A stretch of DNA of 64,000 nucleotides from Caldilineaceae bacterium (lineage in GTDB: Bacteria > Chloroflexota > Anaerolineae > Caldilineales > Caldilineaceae): contig JALHQH010000006.1 in assembly GCA_022842065.1 (NCBI GenBank), positions 139,475-203,474 of the forward strand. The letters run 5' to 3'. Position 1 is the stretch's first letter. Each line of letters opens with the position of its first letter. Made by a program: the position numbers and the translations under genes. The notes below the pieces were generated by a model that worked only from the letters and a program-made list of their open reading frames with translations, was not told where the DNA came from and did no database searches. Positions 1 to 9,419 of this stretch are shown one piece after another.

Positions 1-66
1 CGCTGTTCACGGACCAGCTAGGCACGACTCTACCGTGGGTTTATTTAGGCCGCCCTGCACTAGTAT
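1..66. repeat. Right half of a MITE-like element, cut by the window edge
   Basis: This stretch matches the reverse complement of the left half of the complete element at 4939-5086. It shows the ACGGACCAGC half-palindrome, the CTGTGGGT/CCGTGGGT block and the terminal TATTTAGGCCGCC...CTAGTA end. Differences are scattered, as expected of an older diverged copy. It is non-coding. The two copies bracket the first five kilobases of the window. Confidence 0.7.
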
Positions 67-183
67 GCAACATCAACTCACCATGCCAAGCATTGGGGAC
101 TTACACAACGCCCGCACGTCACGGCCTGATTCAAAACAGTCACAAACGTAATTCATAAGTAATATTAGTAAGAGGTAAATATT

Positions 184-1623
184 TTGCGTACACGAAAGCT
201 GATTTTCTATTTATTGTTTAGTCTAGGCTTTTTGATTAGCACCGTGAGTGTTCACGCCATGGCGTGGCCACAACTTGATGGAGGGACACCTACGCTCCAA
301 GTCGCCACTGGGATAACGGCGCATTATAATGAAACCGTGATGGTGCCAATCAATTTTAACAGCAATGGCAGCACTGTTTCATCCATGGAATTTTTAATCG
401 ATTTTGCCGAGAGCTGTCTAGAATTTAACACAGTCGAATTCTCAACCGAGATTCCAAACGACTTTTCGCTAGCAGCTGATTATTTTGATAACAGTGGCGC
501 AGTAAACTTTACCATCAAGGCAACGGGAACGGCCCCGTTCACCACCTTGCCCGACCTTACGCCGCTTGCCCAGCTCAACTTCACCGCAATCTGCGCGCCG
601 CCGCTCAATGATTCGATCCTCGCAGGGGTCAACTTTGCGACAGATCCGGCGCTCAGCTTTGGCGGGCCAAACAACGAGCCGATTACAGGGAGCGGCACCG
701 GCGCTGACGTCACCATTCTAGGTGAGGGTAGCGATACCCCTACCGCCACAGCCACAGAGATAGCCGCCGAGACAGCAACGCCAACGGAGACACCAACACC
801 AACTGATACGCCAGCACTCGATACACCAACGGCAACAGCAACTGCGACAGCGACTGGGACACCAGCAAATACACCAACAGCAACCACGACGCCGATCATC
901 AACACGCCCACCGCGACGCCGACCAAGACGCGCACGCCCCGGCCAACCGCAACCAGAACCCCGCGCCCCACCACGACCCCTACAAGCAGCGTCACCCCCA
1001 CGCCCAGCGCAACGGCGACACACACACCGGTAGTTAACACACCAACATTCACGGCGACGCCAACCCCCGGCGCAACGCATACGGTCACCAGCCTACCCAC
1101 CATTACGCCAACCGCGACCAAGAGCGCAACCCCCGCCCCAAGCGCAACGACTGTGCCAAGTGCAACACCAACGCCGACCGGCACGCGCACGCCAGTCGCC
1201 ACGCCCACCACAGTCGCCACGCCCACCGCAACCGCAACGGCGACAGGAACCCCGACCCCGACAGCAACCGTGGCGGTGCTCGACACGGTGATTACGAATG
1301 TAACCGGCAACGCCTTACTGAACCAGATTGAAATTCGTTGGCAGACCACACGCGAAGTGAATAGTGCCGGCTTCTATATCTTCCGCGCCAATCCCAAGAT
1401 TAGCGATACGTTTATCCCGATGACCGGACTGATTACCGCCAGGGGGCCGGGTGGAGCCAGTTATCTCTTTGTTGATGAAGAGGTCGAGCCGGGGATCAGT
1501 TATACCTATCTGCTCGTCGAACGAAAAAGTGATGGTCGCCTGGTTGAGTACCGTGCGCTGGCAATCGTTTTAGGGCTTACCACGCCGGAGCACAAAAATT
1601 ACCTACCCCTGGTCCTCCGCTAG
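184..1623 (+). CDS. Exported cohesin-domain protein with Thr/Pro-rich linker
   Basis: A Sec signal peptide covers about residues 1-25. Residues about 38-178 resemble a cohesin domain, the beta-sandwich that binds dockerins or other surface ligands. A low-complexity Thr/Pro/Ala linker follows (about 185-370), then a beta-rich FN3-like domain (about 371-465), and the chain ends in NYLPLVLR. There is no dockerin, sortase motif or SLH domain. Translation is read from a TTG at 184 with an AGAGG ribosome site at 171-175; I see no ATG that would keep the signal peptide. The role is probably extracellular adhesion or scaffolding, which is inference. The tail is shared in pattern with the exported proteins ending at 15889 and 56192. 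Confidence 0.75.
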   Translation: MRTRKLIFYLLFSLGFLISTVSVHAMAWPQLDGGTPTLQVATGITAHYNETVMVPINFNSNGSTVSSMEFLIDFAESCLEFNTVEFSTEIPNDFSLAADYFDNSGAVNFTIKATGTAPFTTLPDLTPLAQLNFTAICAPPLNDSILAGVNFATDPALSFGGPNNEPITGSGTGADVTILGEGSDTPTATATEIAAETATPTETPTPTDTPALDTPTATATATATGTPANTPTATTTPIINTPTATPTKTRTPRPTATRTPRPTTTPTSSVTPTPSATATHTPVVNTPTFTATPTPGATHTVTSLPTITPTATKSATPAPSATTVPSATPTPTGTRTPVATPTTVATPTATATATGTPTPTATVAVLDTVITNVTGNALLNQIEIRWQTTREVNSAGFYIFRANPKISDTFIPMTGLITARGPGGASYLFVDEEVEPGISYTYLLVERKSDGRLVEYRALAIVLGLTTPEHKNYLPLVLR

Positions 1624-1631
1624 ATTCGGTG

Positions 1632-1761
1632 CGGTTGACAGCAAACATACGCGCTGTGGCGGCAAGCCGGCATGGCTGCCAGCGTTCCCAGGCCCGTATG
1701 TCCGCTGTCAACTGTCCCCCAAAGCGAAATGCACCCGCCATTGGCTTGTGCGTTTCGCTTT
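1632..1761. repeat. Two stem-loops between the cohesin gene and gabT
   Basis: The first is a long imperfect hairpin with arms at 1634-1651 and 1695-1712 (outer arm GTTGACAGC) and a further stem inside it. The second has arms at 1722-1734 and 1748-1760 (AAGCGAAATGCAC type). Neither is followed by a T-run, so classical terminators are unlikely. They look like REP-type intergenic hairpins. Confidence 0.6.
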
Positions 1762-1910
1762 CTGCCCTTGCCTATACTATACTCAATAAATCTCAACATC
1801 CTGTGTTTGGGCCGTGCGCAATGGGTAATGCGTCGTGGTTGCCAGCGCGGCCATAACACTTTACTAACGCTCATCGCAACAGACAGCTAAAGAGCAAAAA
1901 TGAGGTCTAC

Positions 1911-3260
1911 ATGCCTACCATCAACCTTGTCACCGAAGTCCCCGGCCCCAAAAGTCGGGCGATCATTGCCCGCCGCGAGGCCGCCACCGCACGCGGCGCG
2001 GCCAAACTCACCCCCATCGCCGTCGCGGCAGCCCAGGGTGCAGCCATCACGGATGTCGATGGCAACACCCTGCTCGACTTTGCCGGTGGCATTGGCATGC
2101 AGGCGTTGGGGCACAATCATCCCGCCATCGTCGCCGCGATTCAGGCGCAGGCGCAGGCGGTGATCCACCCGTGTGCGATTGTTGCCACCAACGAAGTTTA
2201 TGTCGAAGTGGCAGAACTGCTCAACGCGGTGACACCAGGCAGCCATGCCAAGAAGAGTGTCCTGCTCAACAGTGGGGCCGAAGCGGTGGAGACTGCGGTG
2301 AAGATCGCGCGCGCCCACACGGGCCGCCCGGGCATTATTGTCTTTGAAGGGGCCTATCATGGGCGCACCAATCTCACCCTCTCGATGACCAGCAAATTTG
2401 CCCTCTTCAAAAAGGGCTTCGGCCCCTTTGCGCCGGAGATCTACCGCCTGCCCTTCCCCAACCTCTACCGCCGCCCGAGCGAGATGAGCGAAGAAGGCTT
2501 TGTCCAATACGCGATCGAACAGTTGGAGAACGCGCTAATCGCCCAGGTTGATCCAACCAATGTCGCTGCGATTGTGATTGAGCCGGTACAGGGCGAGGGT
2601 GGCTTTGTACCGACCCCGCCGCGCTACTTGCAACGCATCCGCGAACTTTGCACCCAACATGGCATGGTCATGGTGGCGGATGAGATTCAATGTGGCTTTG
2701 GGCGCACCGGCAAACTCTTTGCTTGTGAACATTATGGCATCGTGCCGGATCTGATTGTCACTGGCAAGTCACTGGCGGCAGGGACGCCCTTGGCCGCGGT
2801 CACCGGTCGCGCCGAGATTGTCGATGCACCCCATCCGGGCGGGCTAGGCGGCACCTATAGTGGCAGTCCGCTCGCCTGTGCCGCCGCGGCACAAGCGATT
2901 CGGCTGATCAGCGAGCCGGCGTTTTTAGCACGGGCCACTGCCGTGGGTCAGCGCCTGCGCCACCATCTGGAACAGATCGCTGGTGACTGCGCTTATGCCG
3001 GTGATGTGCGTGGGCTTGGCCCGATGCTTGCCATTGAATTTGTGCGCGACCAGGAGAGCAAAAGTCCCGTCCCCGTCGAATTTGTGGGGCGGATCACCCA
3101 GGAGACCCTACTGCGGGGCTTGATCGCCATTCGTGCCGGCCTCTACAGCAACTGCCTGCGCTTCCTCCCCCCGCTCAACCTCACCGATGAGCAGATCGAC
3201 GAAGGCATGGCGATTGTCGCCCAGGCGGTGAAGATCGCGTCGCAGGCGGCGGACGCGTAG
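1911..3260 (+). CDS. gabT: Class III aminotransferase, 4-aminobutyrate aminotransferase type
   Basis: This PLP-dependent, fold type I enzyme probably moves the omega-amino group of 4-aminobutyrate (or 5-aminovalerate) to 2-oxoglutarate in the cytoplasm. The class III signature VADEIQCGFGRTGK is present with Asp257, and Lys286 in IVTGKSLAAG is the expected Schiff-base lysine. SGAEAVETAVK near residue 121 is the cofactor phosphate loop. At 449 residues it has normal family length. The start at 1911 has a purine-rich AATGAGG upstream. Substrate choice within class III (GabT against ornithine or beta-alanine enzymes) cannot be settled by sequence, but the pattern is closest to GabT. Its stop codon lies in the left arm of the repeat hairpin at 3257-3350. 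Confidence 0.88.
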   Translation: MPTINLVTEVPGPKSRAIIARREAATARGAAKLTPIAVAAAQGAAITDVDGNTLLDFAGGIGMQALGHNHPAIVAAIQAQAQAVIHPCAIVATNEVYVEVAELLNAVTPGSHAKKSVLLNSGAEAVETAVKIARAHTGRPGIIVFEGAYHGRTNLTLSMTSKFALFKKGFGPFAPEIYRLPFPNLYRRPSEMSEEGFVQYAIEQLENALIAQVDPTNVAAIVIEPVQGEGGFVPTPPRYLQRIRELCTQHGMVMVADEIQCGFGRTGKLFACEHYGIVPDLIVTGKSLAAGTPLAAVTGRAEIVDAPHPGGLGGTYSGSPLACAAAAQAIRLISEPAFLARATAVGQRLRHHLEQIAGDCAYAGDVRGLGPMLAIEFVRDQESKSPVPVEFVGRITQETLLRGLIAIRAGLYSNCLRFLPPLNLTDEQIDEGMAIVAQAVKIASQAADA

Positions 3261-3350
3261 AAGGGTAAATCGGTAAATCGGTAAATCGGTATACTGATGT
3301 ACCGATTTACCGATTTACCGATTTACCGATTTACCAATGTACCCTTCTAC
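3257..3350. repeat. Inverted array of the octamer GGTAAATC
   Basis: Three tandem GGTAAATC octamers (3264-3287) are followed by a short spacer and about four copies in reverse orientation. Outer arms GTAGAAGGGTA (3257-3267) and TACCCTTCTAC (3340-3350) close a single long hairpin. It begins at the gabT stop codon and ends 20 bp before the next start. Related octamer arrays occur at 28419-28713 and 39893-40010. Confidence 0.85.
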
Positions 3351-3370
3351 CCAAAAACGAAAGCAGCAGC

Positions 3371-4354
3371 ATGCAGGAACCCGCGGTTTTGACGGGTCGC
3401 CCCACCTGGTGGCGATTCTTTTGGAATGCCAACTGGGTAAAAAGGGCACGGTCTACGGCTGGCTGGCAGGGCTGGGCGCTGGCCGTGGCCTCGACGGTGG
3501 CGTTTAGTCTGGCAACACCGTTGGGCAAAGCGGCAGTTGGCTTGGCGATCAATCCCACACAGTTGCTGGTCATGCGTTTTGCCGGCACAGTAGCCATTAT
3601 GTTTGGTGTGCTCTGGCTGACCGCGCCGGACAAATTGCGGATCGACCACCGCGGGCTACTGGCCACCGGGGTAGCCGGCGCGGCCAATGGGTTGGGTTCA
3701 CTGGCCTTCTTCTGGTCGTTGACGCGCATTGATGCCTCGGTTGGTACGATGATCTTTTCGCTCAACCCGCTGCTGATCCTCGGGCTGTTAGCCTTGCGCG
3801 GCGAACGGCTGCGCCGGCACCATCTCGTCCGGACGCTGTTAGGGCTGGCCGGAGCCTATCTGTTGCTCGGCCCCAATAGCAGTGTCAATTGGCTGGGGGC
3901 CTTGCTCGCAGCCGGCTCGCTCGTCGGCTTTGCGATTGAAGTTGTGGTAATTCAATGGTATCTACGCACCTATGATGCGCGCACGATCACCCTTTACATT
4001 CTAGGCTGGATGCTGGCTGTCAATGCGTTCTTTGCCCTCGGTCAGGGCATTACCTGGGCCCCACTTGATGGGCGTGGCTGGCTGCTCACGGTGGTCCTGA
4101 TCCTGGTGGCAAGCTACTTTGCCTGGTGGGCCATGTTTGCCGCGATCAACCAGATTGGTGGCAGCCAGATGGCACTGCTGATGCCGATTGAGACGCTACT
4201 CTCCGTTATCTGGTCGATTAGCCTGCTCGGGGAATCGATGCAGGTTAGCCAGCTGCTGGGGGGAGCGCTGATCATGGCAAGCGCACTGCTGGCAGCCGAA
4301 CGGCTCACTCATGTGCGCTGGCGGCCGCGCTGGCAACCTTGGCCGCGGCGTTAA
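3371..4354 (+). CDS. EamA/DMT-family transporter
   Basis: This is a drug/metabolite transporter with about ten membrane segments arranged as two EamA repeats, residues about 40-165 and 180-305. The first repeat carries the usual small-residue pattern (VAFSLATPLGKAAVG, TQLLVMRFAGT). The substrate is unknown; family members export amino acids, metabolites or drugs. The N-terminal 30 residues are polar and may be a cytoplasmic extension. The ATG at 3371 has only a weak ribosome site, so an internal start cannot be excluded. It follows gabT on the same strand, but the octamer hairpin lies between them. Confidence 0.8.
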   Translation: MQEPAVLTGRPTWWRFFWNANWVKRARSTAGWQGWALAVASTVAFSLATPLGKAAVGLAINPTQLLVMRFAGTVAIMFGVLWLTAPDKLRIDHRGLLATGVAGAANGLGSLAFFWSLTRIDASVGTMIFSLNPLLILGLLALRGERLRRHHLVRTLLGLAGAYLLLGPNSSVNWLGALLAAGSLVGFAIEVVVIQWYLRTYDARTITLYILGWMLAVNAFFALGQGITWAPLDGRGWLLTVVLILVASYFAWWAMFAAINQIGGSQMALLMPIETLLSVIWSISLLGESMQVSQLLGGALIMASALLAAERLTHVRWRPRWQPWPRR

Positions 4355-4512
4355 CGCGCAGAGTGGCCCCACTTTGCGACGCTGCCTACGGCAATCAGGC
4401 CAGGCAGCGGTTATACTACGCTGAAGCTGGGTTACTACCACGGCCAGAACGCCCAGCATCCTGGCAACAAGCGACGGCAACGTCGCAGCACCAACAAGGG
4501 TGAACAAGTAAA

Positions 4513-4926
4513 ATGGCGATCTTTCAATCTGACCAACAGCTTTATACTGTCCTGCAGGATGTCTTTGCACAGGCCACAGACGATCCGGCGCGCGTGGCGT
4601 CGTTCACCCGCAGCAACCTGGTTATCCGCATGCGCACTGAAAACCCAACGGCCGAGGTCTTGCTTGATGGACGCCAACCACCGCTGGAGGTCTTCTATGG
4701 CCCCACCCCCGGCAAAGCCAACCTGGAGATTACGCTAGAGGCCGATCTACTGCATCGGATCTGGACCGGCGCGCAAAGTGGCAGCGAGGCCTTTTTTAGT
4801 GGGCGGATCAAAACCAAAGGCAATCTACTCAAGGCCATGCAACTGCTCGATCTCTTTCAGGAAGTAGAGCAAGTCTACAGTGCCGTCGCCGTGGAACACG
4901 GGTTGCCATCAACCGTTGGTGGTTGA
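4513..4926 (+). CDS. SCP2 sterol-binding domain protein
   Basis: A single SCP2-like lipid-binding domain fills this 137-residue protein. The pattern VIRMRTENPTAEVLLDGRQPP...LEITLEADLLHRIWTG...AFFSGRIKTKGNLLKAMQLLDLF is typical of bacterial stand-alone SCP2 proteins, which bind hydrophobic ligands in a tunnel. There is no signal peptide, so it is cytoplasmic. ATG 4513 is preceded by GGGTGAA. The in vivo ligand is unknown. Confidence 0.8.
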   Translation: MAIFQSDQQLYTVLQDVFAQATDDPARVASFTRSNLVIRMRTENPTAEVLLDGRQPPLEVFYGPTPGKANLEITLEADLLHRIWTGAQSGSEAFFSGRIKTKGNLLKAMQLLDLFQEVEQVYSAVAVEHGLPSTVGG

Positions 4927-4938
4927 TTGGATGGTTAA

Positions 4939-5086
4939 CTAGTACACGGCGGCCTAAATACACCCACAGTAGAATCATGCCAGCGCTGGTCCGTGACCAG
5001 CGCTGGTCACGGACCAGCTTGGGCCACGAGAGTACTCGACGCGTGCACAAGTGAGCGATTGGCTTATTTACGCCGCTGTGTACTAG
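4939..5086. mobile_element. MITE-like element with terminal inverted repeats and a 34-bp palindrome
   Basis: The ends are inverted repeats of about 24 bp: CTAGTACACGGCGGCCTAAA on the left and its near-complement at 5063-5086. The centre holds a perfect 34-bp palindrome, GCTGGTCCGTGACCAGC (4985-5001) followed directly by its reverse complement (5002-5018). It has no coding capacity. A TA inside CTAG at both ends fits a TA target duplication as in IS630/Tc1-type elements, which is inference. A partial second copy starts the window. Confidence 0.75.
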
Positions 5087-5110
5087 TATCAGTAGGACGC
5101 AACTGTGCAC

Positions 5111-5178
5111 GGCATGGTCCTTGACTAGCGACAGGCCACGGACCATGCCGCGCACCGCGCACCGCGCACCGCGCATTG
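5111..5178. repeat. Inverted repeat followed by GCGCACC tandem units
   Basis: GGCATGGTCC (5111-5120) pairs with GGACCATGCC (5140-5149). Three heptamers GCGCACC (5150-5170) and a partial fourth follow at once. The stretch 5180-5397 has no gene that I can support; ORFs there look random. Confidence 0.6.
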
Positions 5179-5397
5179 CGGTCGGCTGAATATATGCCAA
5201 ACAAACTAAACCGCTAAGTTATAATGCGTAACTTTTCTGTATCATCAATTTTGCGCAGCCGCCAAGATCGCTGATGCAGGACAATCGGCAGTAACAGTCA
5301 TAGCAGCTTCACGCCGCGCAGGGCCGGAACGGCACTTGCTGTTACAGCGGTGATGTCACTTATGTAAGCGCTACCGCATACCTACCTGTCAATCCCT

Positions 5398-5426
5398 TTG
5401 ACACCCTCTAGAACACACGTTATAAT
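5398..5426 (+). promoter_or_regulatory. Consensus sigma-70 promoter for dnaG-rpoD
   Basis: A perfect -35 box TTGACA (5398-5403) and perfect -10 box TATAAT (5421-5426) are separated by 17 bp. Transcription would start near 5433, giving a leader of about 235 nt before dnaG. No other comparably good promoter lies between here and rpoD. Confidence 0.85.
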
Positions 5427-5667
5427 TCGTCCACGCCAAATGTGGTGCATGGGAAACAGCGCACTGGGTCTTTTGCTCACCCTACATCCGGCGAATGTGG
5501 GAAGCATCATGGTTGACGGTAGCGTTCGCGGCCAGACAACTATGATTAGTGGACAAATTATCCAAAAAACAGACCAAACTCAAAACGGTATTTGTGGCGC
5601 AGATACGCCCAACAACCGCAAGAAGACTGGCACTGAACCCAGTAGATCGCACGGCCAACTTTAACAA

Positions 5668-7704
5668 ATGAGCGAAATTGACGAAGTCAAACAACGGGTC
5701 GATATTGTCGAGCTGATCGGCCGCTATGTGGAACTTAAACGGGCGGGGACCACCTATAAAGGGTTGTGTCCCTTTCACGGCGAGCGCACGCCCAGCTTCG
5801 TTGTCTTTCCCCAAAATGGCACCTGGCGCTGTTTTGGTGCCTGTGGCATTGGCGGCGATGCATTTAGCTTTTTAATGCGCCGCGAAAATCTAGATTTTCG
5901 CGAAGCGCTGCAACAGCTAGCCGCCGAAGTTGGGGTCAAACTCGAAGCAGAGCCGGAACAGCAGCAGCAGCGCGGTCGCCAATACGAGATCAACGAAGTG
6001 GCTGCAGGCTATTTCTATGAAATCTTGCGCCACCATCCGGCCGCCACCCAAGCCCGGGCCTACCTGGAAGGGCGTGGCATTAATGCTGAAATCATTGAAC
6101 GCTTTCGCCTGGGTTTTGCGCTTGACCAATGGTCGGCCCTACGCGACTTTCTCAGCGAAAAGGGCTGGTCGCTGGAAGAGCAGCTCGCCGCCGGCCTGGT
6201 CAAGCAACACGAGGAACGCCAGAGTATTTACGATGCCTTTCGTGGCCGGGTGATGATCCCCATTCGCGACCGCCAGGGGCGTACGATTGGCTTTGGTGGG
6301 CGGGTGATGGGCGACGGCCAGCCCAAATATCTCAACACGGCCGAGACGGCGCTCTTTCACAAATCAAGTGTGATCTTTGGGCTCGACATGGCGCGCGAGC
6401 CAATCCGCCAGGCCGACAAAGTGGTGATTGTTGAAGGCTACATGGATGTGATTGCGGCCCATCAACATGGCTTTGCCAATGTGGTCGCCTGCATGGGTAC
6501 ATCACTCACGAGTGATCAGCTGCAACAGTTGCATCGCTTTACCAGCAACTTTGTCTTGGCGTTGGATGCGGATGCCGCCGGTCAACAGGCAACCATTCGG
6601 GGATTGAATCAGGCCCGCCAGTCGCTGCAACGGGTGCAGAAGCCGACGGTAACCTCCACCGGCCAGGTCCGGATGACCGAGCGGATTGGGGCGAATCTAG
6701 CGATTGTCTCGATGCCGGCAGGGCTCGACCCGGATGATGTGATCCGGCGCACGCCTGACCAATGGCAGACGTTGGTTGAGCAGGCCCAGCCGCTGGTCGA
6801 CTTTTATTTGCGCTTTGTCGCCACCCAATATGACCTGCAAAGCGCGCAAGGCAAAGGGCAGGCAGTCGCCGAATTAGCACCGTTGATTGCCGAGTTGGAC
6901 GACGAGATCGAGCGCCAACATTATATTCAGCAGCTCAGCCGCCAGGTGCAAATTGATGAGCTGACCATTGCCAGTCGGGTTCAAGCGGCAGCGAAGACTA
7001 GCCAACTGCCCATCGACGGGCGAGGGCGCAAGGGGGTGGGGCGCTTTGGCGCAGTCCAACATCGGCAAGGGACAGCGCAGCCCGCCAAGGAAACGCCGAC
7101 AACCGCTGCGCCGATGCCCGAACGGGGTAGTCGCGCAGCGAGCAACAAGCGGCCAATTTCGCAGGAAGATCATCTGCTCGCCAATCTATTAAAGGCCCCC
7201 GATCTGTTGGTCTGGCTGGCCGGTGTGGCGGAACGGTTGGAAATCGTCCCTTTACAGGTCAACGATTTACAGGCAGTCCAGAATCAGGAAATTTACAAAA
7301 CGATTCACCATTACATGCAGGGGGATGAAACGTGGGACTGGGAATCCTTTCAAGAGATGTTAACCCCCCATTTACATGGGCATCTGGCCGCATTACTGAG
7401 TTATAGTGCGCAGTTACCGGCCTGTAGTGAAGCCGAACTGCGTTGGGATACGATTGCAACCTTGATTCTGCTGCGAATCCAACATTTGCGCAATGAAGCA
7501 CGCAATATTCAATTTTTGCAGGATGATGCCGCCCGGCAGGGCGATATGCCGGCCGCCAAGCAGTATGCCGAGTTGAACAACCAACAAATTCGTGATCTCT
7601 TTCATTTACAGCAGTCACAACATGCTTTGGGACGATTACTTGGCTCCACAGCAGCGGCGGCAGCGACCGCCAAAAGGGGCAACGCCGCCTCATCGTCAGG
7701 ATAG
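5668..7704 (+). CDS. dnaG: DNA primase
   Basis: DnaG makes RNA primers for replication and works with the DnaB helicase. The N-terminal CHC2 zinc finger has C34, H37, C55 and C59. The usual final CxxC is here CFGAC, one residue longer. The catalytic core and TOPRIM domain follow ([17 protein letters not shown] with the catalytic Glu; [12 protein letters not shown] with the acidic pair). The C-terminal helical part after residue 490 would be the DnaB-interaction domain, and a basic linker (about 430-490) separates it. At 678 residues it is slightly long for the family. ATG 5668 gives the canonical start [17 protein letters not shown]. rpoD follows 215 bp downstream and is probably cotranscribed, as in the classical macromolecular-synthesis operon without rpsU. 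Confidence 0.95.
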   Translation: MSEIDEVKQRVDIVELIGRYVELKRAGTTYKGLCPFHGERTPSFVVFPQNGTWRCFGACGIGGDAFSFLMRRENLDFREALQQLAAEVGVKLEAEPEQQQQRGRQYEINEVAAGYFYEILRHHPAATQARAYLEGRGINAEIIERFRLGFALDQWSALRDFLSEKGWSLEEQLAAGLVKQHEERQSIYDAFRGRVMIPIRDRQGRTIGFGGRVMGDGQPKYLNTAETALFHKSSVIFGLDMAREPIRQADKVVIVEGYMDVIAAHQHGFANVVACMGTSLTSDQLQQLHRFTSNFVLALDADAAGQQATIRGLNQARQSLQRVQKPTVTSTGQVRMTERIGANLAIVSMPAGLDPDDVIRRTPDQWQTLVEQAQPLVDFYLRFVATQYDLQSAQGKGQAVAELAPLIAELDDEIERQHYIQQLSRQVQIDELTIASRVQAAAKTSQLPIDGRGRKGVGRFGAVQHRQGTAQPAKETPTTAAPMPERGSRAASNKRPISQEDHLLANLLKAPDLLVWLAGVAERLEIVPLQVNDLQAVQNQEIYKTIHHYMQGDETWDWESFQEMLTPHLHGHLAALLSYSAQLPACSEAELRWDTIATLILLRIQHLRNEARNIQFLQDDAARQGDMPAAKQYAELNNQQIRDLFHLQQSQHALGRLLGSTAAAAATAKRGNAASSSG

Positions 7705-7919
7705 GATTGTTAACGGCGTGTCCACCTGGTGTTCAACTGTGTCGATTGCTCAAAAATCCGCAGGTGCCACTGGTTCGCTACACGGGCGGTTGCCCGGCTA
7801 TCGCACTTCGAGCGGTGGCCAAAATGGTACGGCAGGCAGCGTGTCAGCAGCATAGGCGCAGTCACGGACTTTAGACAGTCGATAGTTTGATAATCCGCCA
7901 ACGCGGATAGGGAAGGCCA

Positions 7920-9272
7920 ATGAATAGAAGACGACGGACCATTTCCAAAAATTCAAAAGAAGATGAACCGATTACCCCCCTCGCTCGGACCAATAGTTCC
8001 GTCGAAAGTGAGCTAGACCAGTATATTAATCTGGGGCAGAAAGAGGTAGAAGAGGACGTTCTCGACGATATCCCCGGCGAGAATGACGAGGAAGATGAGG
8101 ATACCGCGCCAATCCCGCGGATTGAGCGCGATACCAAGCTCGAAGAAGAGATCGAGCGCGAGAAGTATGTACCCATCGAGAAGCTCGTTGCTGATGTCCC
8201 AGAGATTAGCCAAACGCTTGATCCCGTGCGGATTTACCTGCGCGAGATTGGCCGGCACCCACTGCTCATGGCGGAAGAAGAACTCGAACTTGCCCAGCAG
8301 ATCAAAGATGGCATCGAACCCCTAGAACGGGTAGAGACGATTATCGGTCCGGTTGATGGTCAGATCGCACTTTCGACCCGCATGACCCGCGCGTTGGATG
8401 AAATCGAAGCAGTGACCGATGAGGATGAACAGTTCGAACTGCAAGAAAAAATTCGCACGGCGAAACGCGCCCACAACCGGCTGACGCAAAGCAACCTGCG
8501 TTTGGTGGTCAGCGTGGCCAAGCGCTACATTGGTCGCGGGCTTAATTTTCTAGACTTGATCCAAGAGGGCAACGTTGGCCTGATTCGTGCCGTCGACAAG
8601 TTCGATCATACGCTCGGCTTCAAATTTAGCACCTATGCGACCTGGTGGATCCGCCAGGCGATTAGCCGGGCCATTGCGGACCAAGCGCGCACGATTCGTA
8701 TTCCCGTACACATGGTCGAGACGATCAATCGCCAGAGCCGGATTCAGCGCAAACTGCAACAGGATCTAGGCCGCGAGCCGACCTTTGAGGAGATCGCGCT
8801 GGAGATGGACTTTATGGAGACCGACGACATCGACAAAGTGCGGCGGTCGATGGTGAGTGGCTTGCCAATGGAGGCCGACGTTGAGCGGCGGTTAGAGCGC
8901 GCGGCAGCCAAGGTGCAGCGCATTAAGCGGCTGAGCCAGGAGCCGATCAGCCTCAACACACCAGTGGGCACGGAAGAGAACAGCTCGTTGGGTGATTTTA
9001 TTGAGGATGACAGCATGCCCGCGCCGGAAGGGGTCGCCAGCCGCCGTTTGCTGCAAGAGCATATGAGTGAGATTCTTGACGGCCTGAGCGAGCGCGAGCG
9101 CAAGGTGCTCGTCATGCGCTTTGGCCTGGAAGATGGCATCACCCGCACCCTCGAAGATGTCGGGCGCGAGTTCAATGTCACCCGTGAGCGCGTGCGCCAG
9201 ATTGAAGCCAAGGCGCTTCGTAAATTGCGCCACCCGCTGCGCAGCCGCAAATTGCGCGATTATTTGGGGTAA
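7920..9272 (+). CDS. rpoD: Primary RNA polymerase sigma factor
   Basis: This is the group 1 sigma-70 family housekeeping sigma. The acidic N-terminus (residues about 35-90) replaces a full region 1.1. Region 1.2 follows ([28 protein letters not shown]), then region 2 ([35 protein letters not shown]... [11 protein letters not shown]), region 3, and region 4 ([31 protein letters not shown]), which reads the -35 box. The ATG at 7920 has GGGAAGG upstream. The perfect TTGACA/TATAAT promoter ahead of dnaG is what this sigma should recognise. The terminator at 9310-9357 ends the unit. Confidence 0.95.
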   Translation: MNRRRRTISKNSKEDEPITPLARTNSSVESELDQYINLGQKEVEEDVLDDIPGENDEEDEDTAPIPRIERDTKLEEEIEREKYVPIEKLVADVPEISQTLDPVRIYLREIGRHPLLMAEEELELAQQIKDGIEPLERVETIIGPVDGQIALSTRMTRALDEIEAVTDEDEQFELQEKIRTAKRAHNRLTQSNLRLVVSVAKRYIGRGLNFLDLIQEGNVGLIRAVDKFDHTLGFKFSTYATWWIRQAISRAIADQARTIRIPVHMVETINRQSRIQRKLQQDLGREPTFEEIALEMDFMETDDIDKVRRSMVSGLPMEADVERRLERAAAKVQRIKRLSQEPISLNTPVGTEENSSLGDFIEDDSMPAPEGVASRRLLQEHMSEILDGLSERERKVLVMRFGLEDGITRTLEDVGREFNVTRERVRQIEAKALRKLRHPLRSRKLRDYLG

Positions 9273-9309
9273 CCGCGTCCCGTAGCCCACAATTGATCAC
9301 TGCGCCCTG

Positions 9310-9357
9310 ATTCCCGATTACCGGCAGCATCGTCTGCTAGTAATCGGGAATTTTTTT
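9310..9357 (+). terminator. Rho-independent terminator after rpoD
   Basis: A 12-bp stem (ATTCCCGATTAC 9310-9321, GTAATCGGGAAT 9340-9351) is followed by a run of seven T. It closes the dnaG-rpoD unit. Confidence 0.9.
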
Positions 9358-9419
9358 GTGCAATTTGTGGCCGTCCCGCGACTAACGTCTGCTGACCGGC
9401 GGGAGCCGACCAGTGTCCC

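Noticed and set aside
480..1349. Val/Gly-rich 289-residue open frame opposite the cohesin gene
   Set aside because: It is the antisense shadow of the Thr/Pro linker and has no independent protein features.
5398..5664. 88-residue frame before dnaG
   Set aside because: It begins inside the -35 box of the promoter and has no protein-like features.
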